A stretch of 64,000 bases of DNA from Coleofasciculus sp. FACHB-1120. Its GTDB lineage: Bacteria; Cyanobacteriota; Cyanobacteriia; Cyanobacteriales; FACHB-T130. Positions 1-9,318 of this stretch are shown here, piece by piece. The stretch covers positions 124,001-188,000 of the forward strand of contig NZ_JACJTV010000001.1 in the NCBI RefSeq assembly GCF_014698845.1. The letters run 5' to 3'. The notes below the pieces were generated by a model, which saw nothing but the letters and a program-made list of their open reading frames with translations, searched no databases and had not been told where the DNA came from. Numbering within the stretch: the stretch's first letter is position 1; the number at the start of each line of letters is the position of its first letter. The position numbers and the translations under genes were made by a program.

Positions 1-3000
1 GCGATTTTGCTGTTCGTGCCATAACTCTGCCAGTACTTGGCGTACTAAATCAGCGATCGCTACAGTTTGTTTCCGCAGTGGCTGGCGCGAAAGGCGCGAA
101 AATCTCAGTAAGTCATCAATCAGTTGACCCATTTGCTGGGCATTATCCCGCACCAGTTTCTGGTAGCGTTGAGCTTCCGGATCGAGTTGTTCTAGATATT
201 CTTCCAGCAAAATCCGCGAAAATCCGTTGATAGCACGCAAGGGCGCTCGCAAGTCGTGAGAGATGGAATAACAGAAAGCTTCTAACTCTTGATTTGCGGC
301 TTCCAGTTGCGCGGTTCGTTTGATGACTCGTTGTTCAAGTTCCGCGTTCAACTGGCGAATTGCTTCCTCTGCCTGGACTTTTTCAGTAATGTCGGTGCAG
401 GTGCCGATCCACTCTCGCACGTCGCCGTCTTTTGATAATACTGGAACCCCACGGACATTGAAGTAGCGGTAAATACCATCAGCACGCCGCAACCGAAACT
501 CAGTGTCATAGAGGCTTTTCGTTTGGATAGCGTTAGACCACTGCTGAGAAACGCGATCGCGATCGCCTGGATGAACGGCATCTAGCCAGCGCCAGCCGAG
601 TATTTCTGCCTCGCTTTGACCCGTATAAACTCTCCAATCCGGTTGATTAGTCACAACCTCACCTTGGGGGTTGCAAGTCCAAACCATCTGCGAGGTGGCG
701 CGTGCCAAAGAACGATATCGTTCCTCACTCTGCCGCAACGCCTCCTCAGCCGCTTTCCGTTCGGTGATGTTGCTGACTAAGGCAATAAATCCTTTGACTT
801 CACCGTGTTCCCCAAAATGTGGCAGGTAAGTGGCATTGACCCAACGCATCCCTCCATATTCATAGGGTATAGGGCTTTCGTAGGTTACTTCCTGCCCGGA
901 CAATGCTGCCTCGACATACGGCTGAATTGCCTGATAAGCCGAGTCCCCTAAAATTTTTCTAATGTGCTGTCCGGTGACTTCCGCCTGAGATTTGCCGAAC
1001 CATTGTTGGTAAGCCTGATTGCTAAAGCGATAGCACTGTTCCAAATCAATATAGGCAATCAGCACCGGCAAAGCATCTGTAATCAAGCGCAGTTGATCTT
1101 CACTCTGTTGCAATGCTGTCTCTGCTTGCTGGCGTTCCAAAGCAATCCCCGCAATTTGGGTCGCAATCTCGGTCAGATATAACTCATCCCGATTCGGTTG
1201 CCTCGCGTCGGGGTGATACATTACAAAAACGCCCAATACCTTACCATTACAGGAAAAAATAGGCGTAGACCAACAGCTTCGCAGTTGATGGCTTAATGCC
1301 AAATCTCGGAAATCCGCCCATAGGCGATCGCTATCAATATCTGAAACAATCACGGGTTTACCGAAATACGCTGCCTTACTACAGCAACCAAAACCAGGGC
1401 CAATCGCGATACCATCAATCGCCTGAGTGTAGCTTTCGGGAAGGCTCGGAGCAGCTCCATGCCGTAACTTGTTCTCTTTTTCGTCAACTAGCAGAATCGA
1501 ACAAAAGCTCTCACCGGATTGTGTCTCGATAAACCGAGCCAAAACATCCAGAACATCACCCAGTACTGCGCCAGTGGCAATCATTTCGAGTACCTGTTTT
1601 TGCCCTGCGATCAGCGCCTCAGCTTGCTTGCGCTCGCTGATGTCTAGCATTGCGCCGATCATCCGCACTGGATTCCCCTGATCGTCATAGGCGACAAATC
1701 CCCGATCGATCGCTAAAGCATAAGAGTTGTCGGCGCGACGGTAACGGTATTCATCTGACCAGATTTGTTCTCCACTGTCGATCGCCGCATGAATCCCACT
1801 GACAACCCGCTCTCTGTCTTCTGGATGTATATTTTCGTACCACCAATTGGCATCAAAACCCACTTCAGTTTCCGCGTAGCCGAAGAGTTTTTGCAGGGAT
1901 TCGTTCCACTCTACGCGGTTTGTCAGCAAATCCCAGTCCCAAATTGCATCGTTGCTGGCTTTGGCGACGAGGCGGTAACGGGTTTCGCTCTCCCGCAGGG
2001 CTTCCAGAGCGCGTTGGCGCTCGCTAATATTGGCGAGGATGCCAATGCTGCCGATAATCTTGCCATTGACATCTTGCAGCAGGGCTGTCCAGAGGCTAAC
2101 GTCAATCAAGGTGCCGTCTTTCTTTTGGCTGCGGAATTCCCTGCCACCGCTACCACAATGTTCCTCGCCCTGCAAGTCAGTCTGAAGCAAGGCATGGAAA
2201 GCTTCCTGTTGATCTGGGGGGAAAATCGGCAGCGGACAGCCGACAACTTCTGCCGATTTCCACTCAAAAAGACGTTCAGCCTCTGGATTCCACAGGGTGA
2301 CGTTCCGATTAACATCGAGCGTCACGATCGCTAACGGTGAAGTTTCAATCAGCGCTTGCAGCGTTTGGTTTGTGGTTAACAGGGCTTCTTGTGCCTGTTT
2401 TTGCTCCGTAATGTCGCGCAGGGTACCGGACGTACCGATAATTGTCCCGTCGGGAGCCAATGTTAATTTGGCGTGTCCTTCCAGCCAGCGATAGTCGCCG
2501 CTTGCACTCAGATATCTCGCCTGATAGCGATAAGATCCTTTCTGGCGTTCAATGAGAGAGCGAAACTCTTCGAGGTGTTGTGGGCGATCGCTCGGATGAA
2601 TCGAATCGATTAAATTCTTACCGATACTTTCTTCGAGGGCGAAGCCGGTAATTTCTTTCCAGGCGGGATTGAGAAATGTCCAATATCCAGCTTCATCAGT
2701 CTGGAATAGCACCTGTGGCAGGCTGTTCACCAAGGAGCGATATTTTTTCTCTTGCTCTCGCAAGGAGGTTTCTGCCGACTGGCGATCGCGCTCAGAACGT
2801 TCTAGTGACGCCGCCATCGTGTCAAAGGCACCAGCCAATTCGCTTCCAAAACCGTGATTCACGCCACTACGAGCGCTCAAATCGCCCTCTGAGAGCTGCT
2901 GCATTGCCTTCAGGAGCGCCTGCACCCGACGCAACATCAACACCTCACTAACCACCCAAGTAGCACCGATCGCTAACACGGCGACCAATCCCATGCCTGC

Positions 3001-3543
3001 TAAGTTGCGATGCAACTGCCGATCGGCAGCAGCAACGACGGTTTTAGGGATGCCCGCTGACACGTAGAGGTTGCAGCGATCGCTCTGGTCTCTACAAGTG
3101 CCCTCCAAGGGCACGATCGCATCCAAGCTCGTTACATCATCCACGCCGGAAGCCTCCACCGTGCCTGCCCTTTTTTGCGTCAGCATCGTTTTAAACAAAG
3201 GTGCTTCCGGTGCAGCTTGCCCGACCCAGTCAGGGTTAGGATAACGAGCTAAAATTATTCCTTTGCTGCTAATCAAGCGTGTTTGATTAGCAGTAGCCAG
3301 CCTAGTCATCTGTAACGCCTCTGCCTGAATTTGAGTTGTTTGGTGTCGGCGTTCCTCGAAGTTTGTGTATATCAGCGCCAATATCAGGACGACAACCAGC
3401 AGTACCAGGCAGATGAGGCGCGATCGCAGTGAAACTGCGTATGCTTTTGCTTTTTGCAGTTTCACTGCGGATGCCTTTTCTCTTTGCACACTCGACTCAA
3501 CAGAGTTCGATGATTTTGATTGCGATCGCTTACACCAGCCCAT
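1..3543 (-). CDS. Multi-PAS/GAF membrane sensor histidine kinase (C-terminus cut by window edge)
   Basis: The frame is open for 1181 codons from an ATG at 3543 to base 1, so the ATPase domain lies outside the window. In-frame stops sit just upstream and AGGA precedes the ATG, which fixes the start. Order read from the translation: cytoplasmic tail, membrane segment about 43-60, a periplasmic loop, second membrane segment about 181-200, HAMP-like linker, three PAS domains (about 265-640), a GAF domain (about 645-795), two more PAS domains (about 805-1060), then HisKA. The H-box reads SHDLRAPLRAINGF with the phospho-acceptor His near 1096, as in phytochrome-type kinases. PAS/GAF linkers carry the usual DITE/ERK-type ends. 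It likely autophosphorylates in response to an unknown signal and passes phosphate to a response regulator outside the window. No haem or bilin ligand can be assigned by eye. Confidence 0.93.
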   Translation of the reverse strand, partial: MGWCKRSQSKSSNSVESSVQREKASAVKLQKAKAYAVSLRSRLICLVLLVVVLILALIYTNFEERRHQTTQIQAEALQMTRLATANQTRLISSKGIILARYPNPDWVGQAAPEAPLFKTMLTQKRAGTVEASGVDDVTSLDAIVPLEGTCRDQSDRCNLYVSAGIPKTVVAAADRQLHRNLAGMGLVAVLAIGATWVVSEVLMLRRVQALLKAMQQLSEGDLSARSGVNHGFGSELAGAFDTMAASLERSERDRQSAETSLREQEKKYRSLVNSLPQVLFQTDEAGYWTFLNPAWKEITGFALEESIGKNLIDSIHPSDRPQHLEEFRSLIERQKGSYRYQARYLSASGDYRWLEGHAKLTLAPDGTIIGTSGTLRDITEQKQAQEALLTTNQTLQALIETSPLAIVTLDVNRNVTLWNPEAERLFEWKSAEVVGCPLPIFPPDQQEAFHALLQTDLQGEEHCGSGGREFRSQKKDGTLIDVSLWTALLQDVNGKIIGSIGILANISERQRALEALRESETRYRLVAKASNDAIWDWDLLTNRVEWNESLQKLFGYAETEVGFDANWWYENIHPEDRERVVSGIHAAIDSGEQIWSDEYRYRRADNSYALAIDRGFVAYDDQGNPVRMIGAMLDISERKQAEALIAGQKQVLEMIATGAVLGDVLDVLARFIETQSGESFCSILLVDEKENKLRHGAAPSLPESYTQAIDGIAIGPGFGCCSKAAYFGKPVIVSDIDSDRLWADFRDLALSHQLRSCWSTPIFSCNGKVLGVFVMYHPDARQPNRDELYLTEIATQIAGIALERQQAETALQQSEDQLRLITDALPVLIAYIDLEQCYRFSNQAYQQWFGKSQAEVTGQHIRKILGDSAYQAIQPYVEAALSGQEVTYESPIPYEYGGMRWVNATYLPHFGEHGEVKGFIALVSNITERKAAEEALRQSEERYRSLARATSQMVWTCNPQGEVVTNQPDWRVYTGQSEAEILGWRWLDAVHPGDRDRVSQQWSNAIQTKSLYDTEFRLRRADGIYRYFNVRGVPVLSKDGDVREWIGTCTDITEKVQAEEAIRQLNAELEQRVIKRTAQLEAANQELEAFCYSISHDLRAPLRAINGFSRILLEEYLEQLDPEAQRYQKLVRDNAQQMGQLIDDLLRFSRLSRQPLRKQTVAIADLVRQVLAELWHEQQNR
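3425..3469. repeat. 14-base perfect inverted repeat inside the kinase N-terminus
   Basis: CGCAGTGAAACTGC (3425-3438) is repeated inverted as GCAGTTTCACTGCG (3456-3469) with a 17-base spacer. It lies inside the kinase gene about 25 codons after the start, encoding AVKL and AVSL on either side of a Lys/Ala-rich stretch just before the first membrane segment. In the mRNA it would form a strong stem near the start codon. A local inverted duplication is the simplest origin; a regulatory role is only a guess. Confidence 0.7.
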
Positions 3544-3863
3544 TCTTCAACATCCTTTTATGCAGGAGCAAGCCTATACCCCGGAGAATGGCTGTCGCTT
3601 CGCTAAGGGCTTTTTAAAGCTTGGGGTGAGATGAAACATAATATAGCAATCTATTTTAGTTGTGAGATGCTAGTGTTTCAGATATCCGAATTTTTTAATA
3701 AGTCGGGTATTTCTCCTTCACAATGTATTTAAGACGACAATATTATGTCAACATCAAAAAGCGATTAAGGCAATATTATTTAGAATAAAAAAAGGCGGTT
3801 GAGCCGGAGGGAAAGAGAAAAAGTAATATTTTTACCAATGTTGAAATGTCACGATTTCCCCAT
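3544..3863. other. Intergenic, 320 bases, no gene seen
   Basis: This AT-rich stretch separates the kinase start from the glycosyltransferase stop. It should hold the kinase promoter on the minus strand. A GCG-type palindromic repeat scrap (GTCGCTTCGCTAAGGGC) lies near 3594. I see no RNA gene, no convincing terminator and no other coding frame. Confidence 0.5.
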
Positions 3864-5381
3864 TCAATCCTGATTTTTGCCTTCTGGTAATCTGTATAGC
3901 ACTAACCGGCGAATTAGGGGTTCTTTATGATGGCGCTGCCGCAATAAAATAACTTTGATTAATAGCTTCCAAGCAGCGAAGGAAAATATAGCCGGGAATG
4001 CCATTTGAGACGCGATCGCTAACTTCCCTTGCTGAACTGCTAAAAATGCTGCACGCAGCTTAAAATAAGCCCGCCAGTTTTGTAAATTGGAAATACTAGC
4101 TTGATGCTTTTCACTCACTAAAGCATATATTTTTTCCATCACCAGAATATTTTTTTCTAGGAAATGCTTTTGAATCGGGTGCTTTTTACTAACAGCCTGA
4201 GGGAAATCAGCTCTATCGAAGACCTTCCAGGCAATTAGCAACGAAACAGCATTGAAAGCCATTTTGATAGCACTGAAAATTTTTCCTTGTCTGAGAGCAA
4301 TCTGGCTACAGCGGAATTTTAGAGAAATGCGTAATTCTTGAAGATGCGCTATCTTAAAACGAGTCTTTGGAGTAATCGACCCATGCATGGATTCAGTCTG
4401 GGGAATCGATGCAGGCAGCAACCCCTGAGAAGCAAGCTGCTTTTGACGCGAAAAGGGTTGCTGAGGATGGGATAAATTGTTAATCGCTAAAAGCTTCCAA
4501 GCAGACAGGGAAAAAACTGATGGGAATGCCATTTTGATGGCGCTCAAAATTCTTCCTTGCTTGAGAGCCACCAGACTCCAATGCAGTTTAATATAAGCTT
4601 GAATATTTTCAATTGGAGGAGTTTCTGTGCGGTGACTTTCACTCACCAAAGCATAGATTTTCTCCTTCATCAAAATATTGGTAGCCAGCCTAGTTTTTAG
4701 AGGAAATTTTTGGTTGTAAGCTCCCGGCCAAATCGTGCGATAAGCAAGACACTCGTTTACAAAAACAGCATCCCCAAACTGGGCAATTTTGATCCAAGAA
4801 TCAATGTCATCGAAGTTTGCATCTAAGCGAGAATCCCAACCGCCAGATTTCAGAAAAGCCCAACGAGCGAAGACTACTTGAATAGGAGTGCCAAAAGGGA
4901 TAAGTTCTAATAGCATCCCAAAATGAAGGTCTTCTTGGGGAATCGCGAAGGCTTTACCAGGACCAATTCGTTTGGTTCTGTAGAGTTCGATTTCGTTGAC
5001 ATCAACCTGCGCCGCCTGACAAGAAGCGATGACAGCGTCTGGACACAACGAGATCGCCCGATTCATTTCCTCTAGAAAATTCGGTGCTAAATAGTCATCA
5101 TCATCAACCGGCTTAATCCACTCGCCTCTGGCAAGCTGCACTCCTGCATTCATCGTCGCGGAGTGACCGAGATTAACCTGATTGCGGTGATAAACGAGGC
5201 GTTCGTCACCTTTGGCACGAAGTGCTGCCACTAAACTGGTCACATAGTCTTGGGTACCATCCGAAGAGCAGTCATCCACAACAATGACTTCACAGGGCAG
5301 CGTTTGGGCAAGCGAGGTGTCAATTGCCCGTTTTAGCAATGAAAGGCGGTTATAAGTCGTAATAACGATGCTGAATTTCAT
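3864..5381 (-). CDS. Family 2 glycosyltransferase with a triplicated C-terminal module
   Basis: An inverting GT-A glycosyltransferase that should transfer a sugar from a nucleotide-sugar at the cytoplasmic face of the membrane. I chose the ATG at 5381 (MKFSIVITTYNR), preceded by GGAGCTGGG, rather than the GTG 16 codons upstream. The catalytic domain (about 1-240) shows VVDDCSSDGT and the metal-binding run PVDDDDYLAPNF. The C-terminal half is unusual. A module of about 60 residues with the pattern KxxxxALxQGKxxSAIKMAFxxxxxxxAWKLL occurs three times (about 238-298, 345-388, 415-474), two of them led by EKIYALVSE. Such modules with alternating basic and hydrophobic stretches may lie on the membrane. 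Acceptor and sugar are unknown. The stop lies in a stretch without neighbours on the same operon. Confidence 0.85.
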   Translation of the reverse strand: MKFSIVITTYNRLSLLKRAIDTSLAQTLPCEVIVVDDCSSDGTQDYVTSLVAALRAKGDERLVYHRNQVNLGHSATMNAGVQLARGEWIKPVDDDDYLAPNFLEEMNRAISLCPDAVIASCQAAQVDVNEIELYRTKRIGPGKAFAIPQEDLHFGMLLELIPFGTPIQVVFARWAFLKSGGWDSRLDANFDDIDSWIKIAQFGDAVFVNECLAYRTIWPGAYNQKFPLKTRLATNILMKEKIYALVSESHRTETPPIENIQAYIKLHWSLVALKQGRILSAIKMAFPSVFSLSAWKLLAINNLSHPQQPFSRQKQLASQGLLPASIPQTESMHGSITPKTRFKIAHLQELRISLKFRCSQIALRQGKIFSAIKMAFNAVSLLIAWKVFDRADFPQAVSKKHPIQKHFLEKNILVMEKIYALVSEKHQASISNLQNWRAYFKLRAAFLAVQQGKLAIASQMAFPAIFSFAAWKLLIKVILLRQRHHKEPLIRRLVLYRLPEGKNQD

Positions 5382-5480
5382 CCCAGCTCCGCTTGGGAGA
5401 ACTTTGCCAAACTTATCCCGTCTTGACACATAAACAGAAGATAAAGATTACGAAGTTTGCAAAGCTTTATACTACAACGG

Positions 5481-5553
5481 TCAGTCAATTTTAGGTTTTA
5501 GAGTAGCGATCGCTCACTTCTCCATAATCGCTTTAAAATCCAAAATTGACTGA
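5481..5553 (-). terminator. 72-base imperfect hairpin with a HIP1 site in the loop
   Basis: The arms 5481-5500 (TCAGTCAATTTTAGGTTTTA) and 5534-5553 are inverted copies differing at two positions, separated by 33 bases that include GCGATCGC. It begins 9 bases beyond the stop codon of the carotenoid oxygenase on the minus strand, so it probably marks the 3' end of that transcript. There is no clean U-run after the stem, so it could also be an mRNA-stabilising structure. Confidence 0.55.
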
Positions 5554-5561
5554 CGAGAGAG

Positions 5562-7082
5562 CTAGTGGCTGGGCGCAAAGCCGTGGGACGTGAAGTTGCC
5601 ATGCAACCCGTAAGGGATATGATGCTTCAAGTGCAATCGCGCCACCGGACCTCGATCGACGTGTGCGGCATCTAAAATAACGACATCAGAGCGGTGGTGA
5701 GTAGAGTCGTACACTAACGTCAGCACCCAACCCTCATCTTCACCTGTAGCACCCGGACGAGGCACAAAAATCGGTTCGCTAACATAGCCTTGGGGTGCTG
5801 CACTCCAGAGTTGGCGACGATCTGTTTTTAAATCCACCTTGAGGATAGCTTGGAGAGGTGCATTGCCTTGGGCAGCATGAGCTGCACCTAGATATAGATA
5901 CTGATAAGGGCGTCCGACTCGTTCGGGATGAACGAAGGGAAACTCGCAGCAACGGCTTTCTAAAAGCCTCCGCCGTACCGTTTTATCTTTATCCTTTAAG
6001 TTCAACTGGAACCGCCACATTTGTCCGGGGGATAGCGCCTGAAAGTCCACCTCTCGATAGTCTGATTCCGGCTCAACCTCTGGAAAAGACTCATAGCAAA
6101 TTGAGTCAATGCAAATTTCGTCCCCTTGCTCAAAGGCATTGGCATGGTGGAAGACAAAACCCGACTGAGTTTCAAAAATTTGCATTTTTTCCCCTGGTTG
6201 CGGGTTGCGGGGAATCACCACAATCCGAGTGAGTTGCTCCGGTTGGAACTTGACACACTCACCAGCACCCCGAAATCCTAACAGGAATGGTACTGGGTTG
6301 AAGGAAACGGGATTTTGGAAGAAGATGCAGTAATTGGGCGTAATCGCAAAGTCATGAATGAAGGCGAAGCCAGGAACGCTGTGAGAGTTTCGCTGCACAA
6401 CTTTGCCATCCACATCTAATTCATAGATGATGATGGTGCTGGAAAGACCCGGCTTAATCGCAAAGTTCACTAAGCCAGGGGCACCCCCGAAGCGATCGCA
6501 TTTAGGGTCAATGCGAGGATGGGCGGCAAAGGCGTCACCATTTTGCAAAACTCCGTCTAGATATTCTTTCCCCAGCGTTTCTAAGGTGTTGGGGTCTAAG
6601 CGATGAGGTTCGGCAGCTTCCCAAAGCGCCAGGAGTTTGCCCCCCCAGTAAATAACGTTGGTGTTGGCAATATTTTTGAGTTTCACATCAAAAGCATTGG
6701 CTAGCCAACCACCGGGCTTCTGGGTGCCAAAGACGCCGCGATAGAGAATTTTACCGGCTTGCTGTTCTTCTACATAGCCCTGTGTGCGGACATAGCGATT
6801 GCGAAAGTGGGCGCGACCCTCTGAAAAGGCAATCCTGGCAATCATGCCATCCCCATCAAATGGGTGGTGGATGCGTTGACCCTTGACATCTAGCAACCCA
6901 GGACCATTCCGAAACAGGGTTCCTTCTAATTCTGCGGGAATCTCCCCTTCAATGTCATCAATCCAATAATCAAATTCTTGCGGCAAAGATTCATAGCCCT
7001 TTTGCCACTTTTTGATGTGGTAGGGAAGTTTATCGGGCACCTCTGTAGGCACCGGAAAGCGTTCTGGTGTGGGTATTTGCAT
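5562..7082 (-). CDS. Carotenoid cleavage oxygenase (apocarotenoid-15,15'-oxygenase type)
   Basis: A 506-residue member of the RPE65/CCD family, which cleaves carotenoid or apocarotenal double bonds with a non-haem iron held by four histidines. Candidates for the four ligands are H188 (AAHPR), H243 (FIHDF), H312 or H313 (FHHANAF) and H494 (GLHGNF), matching the spacing of cyanobacterial ACO, which is of similar length. The N-terminus carries PEELEGTLFRNGPG-like family sequence (PAELEGTLFRNGPG). No signal peptide is seen. By analogy it would yield retinal or other short apocarotenoids; whether it acts on apocarotenals or whole carotenoids cannot be told from sequence. It stands alone, with the BT1 transporter 270 bases upstream on the same strand. 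Confidence 0.93.
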   Translation of the reverse strand: MQIPTPERFPVPTEVPDKLPYHIKKWQKGYESLPQEFDYWIDDIEGEIPAELEGTLFRNGPGLLDVKGQRIHHPFDGDGMIARIAFSEGRAHFRNRYVRTQGYVEEQQAGKILYRGVFGTQKPGGWLANAFDVKLKNIANTNVIYWGGKLLALWEAAEPHRLDPNTLETLGKEYLDGVLQNGDAFAAHPRIDPKCDRFGGAPGLVNFAIKPGLSSTIIIYELDVDGKVVQRNSHSVPGFAFIHDFAITPNYCIFFQNPVSFNPVPFLLGFRGAGECVKFQPEQLTRIVVIPRNPQPGEKMQIFETQSGFVFHHANAFEQGDEICIDSICYESFPEVEPESDYREVDFQALSPGQMWRFQLNLKDKDKTVRRRLLESRCCEFPFVHPERVGRPYQYLYLGAAHAAQGNAPLQAILKVDLKTDRRQLWSAAPQGYVSEPIFVPRPGATGEDEGWVLTLVYDSTHHRSDVVILDAAHVDRGPVARLHLKHHIPYGLHGNFTSHGFAPSH

Positions 7083-7184
7083 ATTAAACGGTTCGGCTTA
7101 GAAAAATTCTTGACGCGATCGTGAACGAGGACGGAAGTGTTAGCGCCGCTGCACGTTAAGTCGGCGGGATGAATGATTTATCGG

Positions 7185-7208
7185 ATGGGATAGCGATCGC
7201 TATCCCAT
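7185..7208. repeat. 24-base perfect palindrome centred on HIP1
   Basis: The palindrome is GCGATCGC extended symmetrically by ATGGGATA on the left and its complement on the right, with no mismatch over 24 bases. It sits about 100 bases upstream of the oxygenase start and about 150 beyond the stop of the transporter gene. It could be an operator, a terminator stem with no loop, or simply an expanded HIP1 site. Confidence 0.75.
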
Positions 7209-7355
7209 GCAAGTGTTGGGTTTCCTGATGTCCCAACCTCCGAAAATCTTCAATTTAATTGCATCCGCCTCCTGGGTGCAGCAGCCTTCTGATTCTTGTT
7301 CCCAGTTTGAAACTGGAAGCGGAATCAGCACTGCCTACTCTCGATCCTTCCTCTT

Positions 7356-8804
7356 TTAGTCAGCGGGTTCTTCTACTGTGGGGATGAGTTCTGGAAGAAA
7401 GTCAGGAACAAAAGACCGTTCCCGATGCTGGATGGGTGCTGACTGTATATGTATGGCTGATGACGGTTGCAAGCTTGGCATCTCCCCAGATGGCTCGGTT
7501 TCCGGTTTGCCTGCGGGTAGCCAACCAATCAGTGGCAGCGGCAGAAGGGTTGATAGATTTGTAATCACTACCAGCTGCCAAAGATGGTCAAAATTCCTTT
7601 CGGTGATGCCCAGCCAATAGGTGAGGACGGCTCCCAGTTCGTGGGACAATAACCCTGCCATATTTGTCACCGACATCAGTAGCGCAAACAAGGTTGCTTC
7701 CACTCCAGGCGGACATAGCCGCGCTGCGAGTACCAACAAGGGCATATAGGCAATCTGTCCCATGACTGTCAAAATCAGACTGTCTCCCAGGCTGAACCAG
7801 CGGTCGTCGATGCCTAAAGAGCGGTTGGTATGAGTCACCAGCAGCAGCGTGGTCATTCCAAGTGCCGCGGCGATGATCGTTGTCCAGGTGAAAATGGTGC
7901 GAAAGGGGACAGCTTTGAGAAATCGCTGAAAAATTGCAATTCCGATCAGGGAGGCGAGACTGGTGACAAGACGTACCCGTCCCAAAAATTCTGGTTCAAA
8001 TCCCAGTTCGTTGGTCGTGAAGTAGAAAAAGGCACTATCTGCGGTTGGTGTGGCTTGCAAGAGAAACAGAAAGGCGGTTGGTAGCCAAATCGATTTTTGG
8101 CTAACGGCTTTTCCCAGTTGTTTGATCTGGTTGGCGACGGTGGAAGCATCCGGGCGATCGCTAATTGGCTCTTCTGCAATTAACCAAGCAACTGCTGACA
8201 CAATTAAGGGGAAACCAGCGGTAATCGCAAAAATAGTATGGCTTCCGAAGTGTTGCAAAAGGGAACCGCTAAAATACGCAGTGACTAAGCCTCCCAGCGA
8301 TGACGCACCCCATGAGAGGGATTGTAGGGAACCGGCATCACTCTGAGACTCTGCCCTGGCTCGTTCTACCACCAGCGAGTCTACAATTACATCACTCACC
8401 GCTACTGAGAGGGATGAAAGCGCGATCGCGACGGTCGCCGCCCAAGCCGTATGCACAACCGTTGCCAGACTAAACCAGGAAATCGCTCCCAATAGTCCGG
8501 ATAAAATCAGATAGGGTCGCCGCCGATAGCCAAACAATGGTAGACCATCTGACAGAAAACCAAATAATGGCTTTACCACCCAAGGGATGGCAGCAATGCC
8601 CATCAAAGCCGAAACTTGAGCCGGACTTAGCGACAGTTCATCTTTGAGAAAAAAGCTGACTGCTAGACGCGCTAAACCCAAGATTCCCTGCACCAAATAG
8701 ACGGTTAGAATGGCGCATAACTCAGGAGTCGGCTCATGACCAAAGAACACCTTTTTGATTGCGGAGTTCTTGATTTCGGACATACCAGAGGGGGAAAACT
8801 GCAT
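7356..8804 (-). CDS. BT1-family folate/biopterin-type transporter
   Basis: A 482-residue polytopic membrane protein of the major facilitator superfamily. About 12 hydrophobic segments are visible. The family signature is clear near the N-terminus: VYLVQGILGLARLAVSFF, then PWVVKPLFGFLSDGLPLFGYRRRPYL. Cyanobacterial members of this BT1/FBT family transport folates, and plant chloroplast homologues do the same. The C-terminal 50 residues are hydrophilic and Ser/Pro-rich and probably cytoplasmic. The ATG at 8804 is taken; a second ATG seven codons in is also possible and neither has a strong ribosome binding site. It is monocistronic as far as spacing shows. The exact substrate is inferred from family only. 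Confidence 0.88.
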   Translation of the reverse strand: MQFSPSGMSEIKNSAIKKVFFGHEPTPELCAILTVYLVQGILGLARLAVSFFLKDELSLSPAQVSALMGIAAIPWVVKPLFGFLSDGLPLFGYRRRPYLILSGLLGAISWFSLATVVHTAWAATVAIALSSLSVAVSDVIVDSLVVERARAESQSDAGSLQSLSWGASSLGGLVTAYFSGSLLQHFGSHTIFAITAGFPLIVSAVAWLIAEEPISDRPDASTVANQIKQLGKAVSQKSIWLPTAFLFLLQATPTADSAFFYFTTNELGFEPEFLGRVRLVTSLASLIGIAIFQRFLKAVPFRTIFTWTTIIAAALGMTTLLLVTHTNRSLGIDDRWFSLGDSLILTVMGQIAYMPLLVLAARLCPPGVEATLFALLMSVTNMAGLLSHELGAVLTYWLGITERNFDHLWQLVVITNLSTLLPLPLIGWLPAGKPETEPSGEMPSLQPSSAIHIQSAPIQHRERSFVPDFLPELIPTVEEPAD

Positions 8805-9318
8805 TGATAACTTTTTTTAAGAAATATCAACATTCACCCTATGATAACCTCCCACTTTGGATGTGTTGTTAATCCCAAGCCGGGATAGCTAGTCGTTGGG
8901 AGTCCTTAATTCCGACCTCTCCAAAGAGTACAGATAAGGTAGGACAGGAACTTCAGGGGCGTCAGGGAAGGAATGGGAAAATAACCCCATTCAGTAAATT
9001 TGTGGAAAGAAAGAAGTTGTCTATAAACATCGACTTGTATAGGTTTGGCGATATTTGTAAGTCGCTTTTTGCTCTCGATCAAACCCATTCCTAGAAATTA
9101 GCGATTTTTTCTTTTTCCCTGACTCCTGACCGTTTACCCAGAATGAGGGGTGTAGCCCATCATTCCCTAAGTGCCATAATGTGGTGATGCCAAATCAGCA
9201 GCCGGTAAATTTACCAGGTTTCGATTCCCGCAATTAGCCCTAAAGCTACAGTAAAAAATGCTATGGCTCTGTCTTTGCCTCTGTTTCTCCCCATGTTAGC
9301 TGCGCTAAGGCTAGGGCG
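8805..9318. other. Intergenic, 514 bases, divergent promoter region
   Basis: The region lies between the starts of the BT1 transporter (minus) and the CHASE2 cyclase (plus), so it must hold both promoters. It is AT-rich near the transporter end. A 60-codon minus-strand frame (8906-9088) has no recognisable features and was not called. No RNA gene is seen. Confidence 0.4.

Noticed and set aside
1765-2334. 189-codon plus-strand frame
   Set aside because: Antisense to PAS domains of the histidine kinase, whose frame is fully supported by motifs.
8906-9088. 60-codon minus-strand frame in the promoter region of the BT1 and cyclase genes
   Set aside because: No ribosome binding site, no homology by eye, and it lies in a divergent promoter region.
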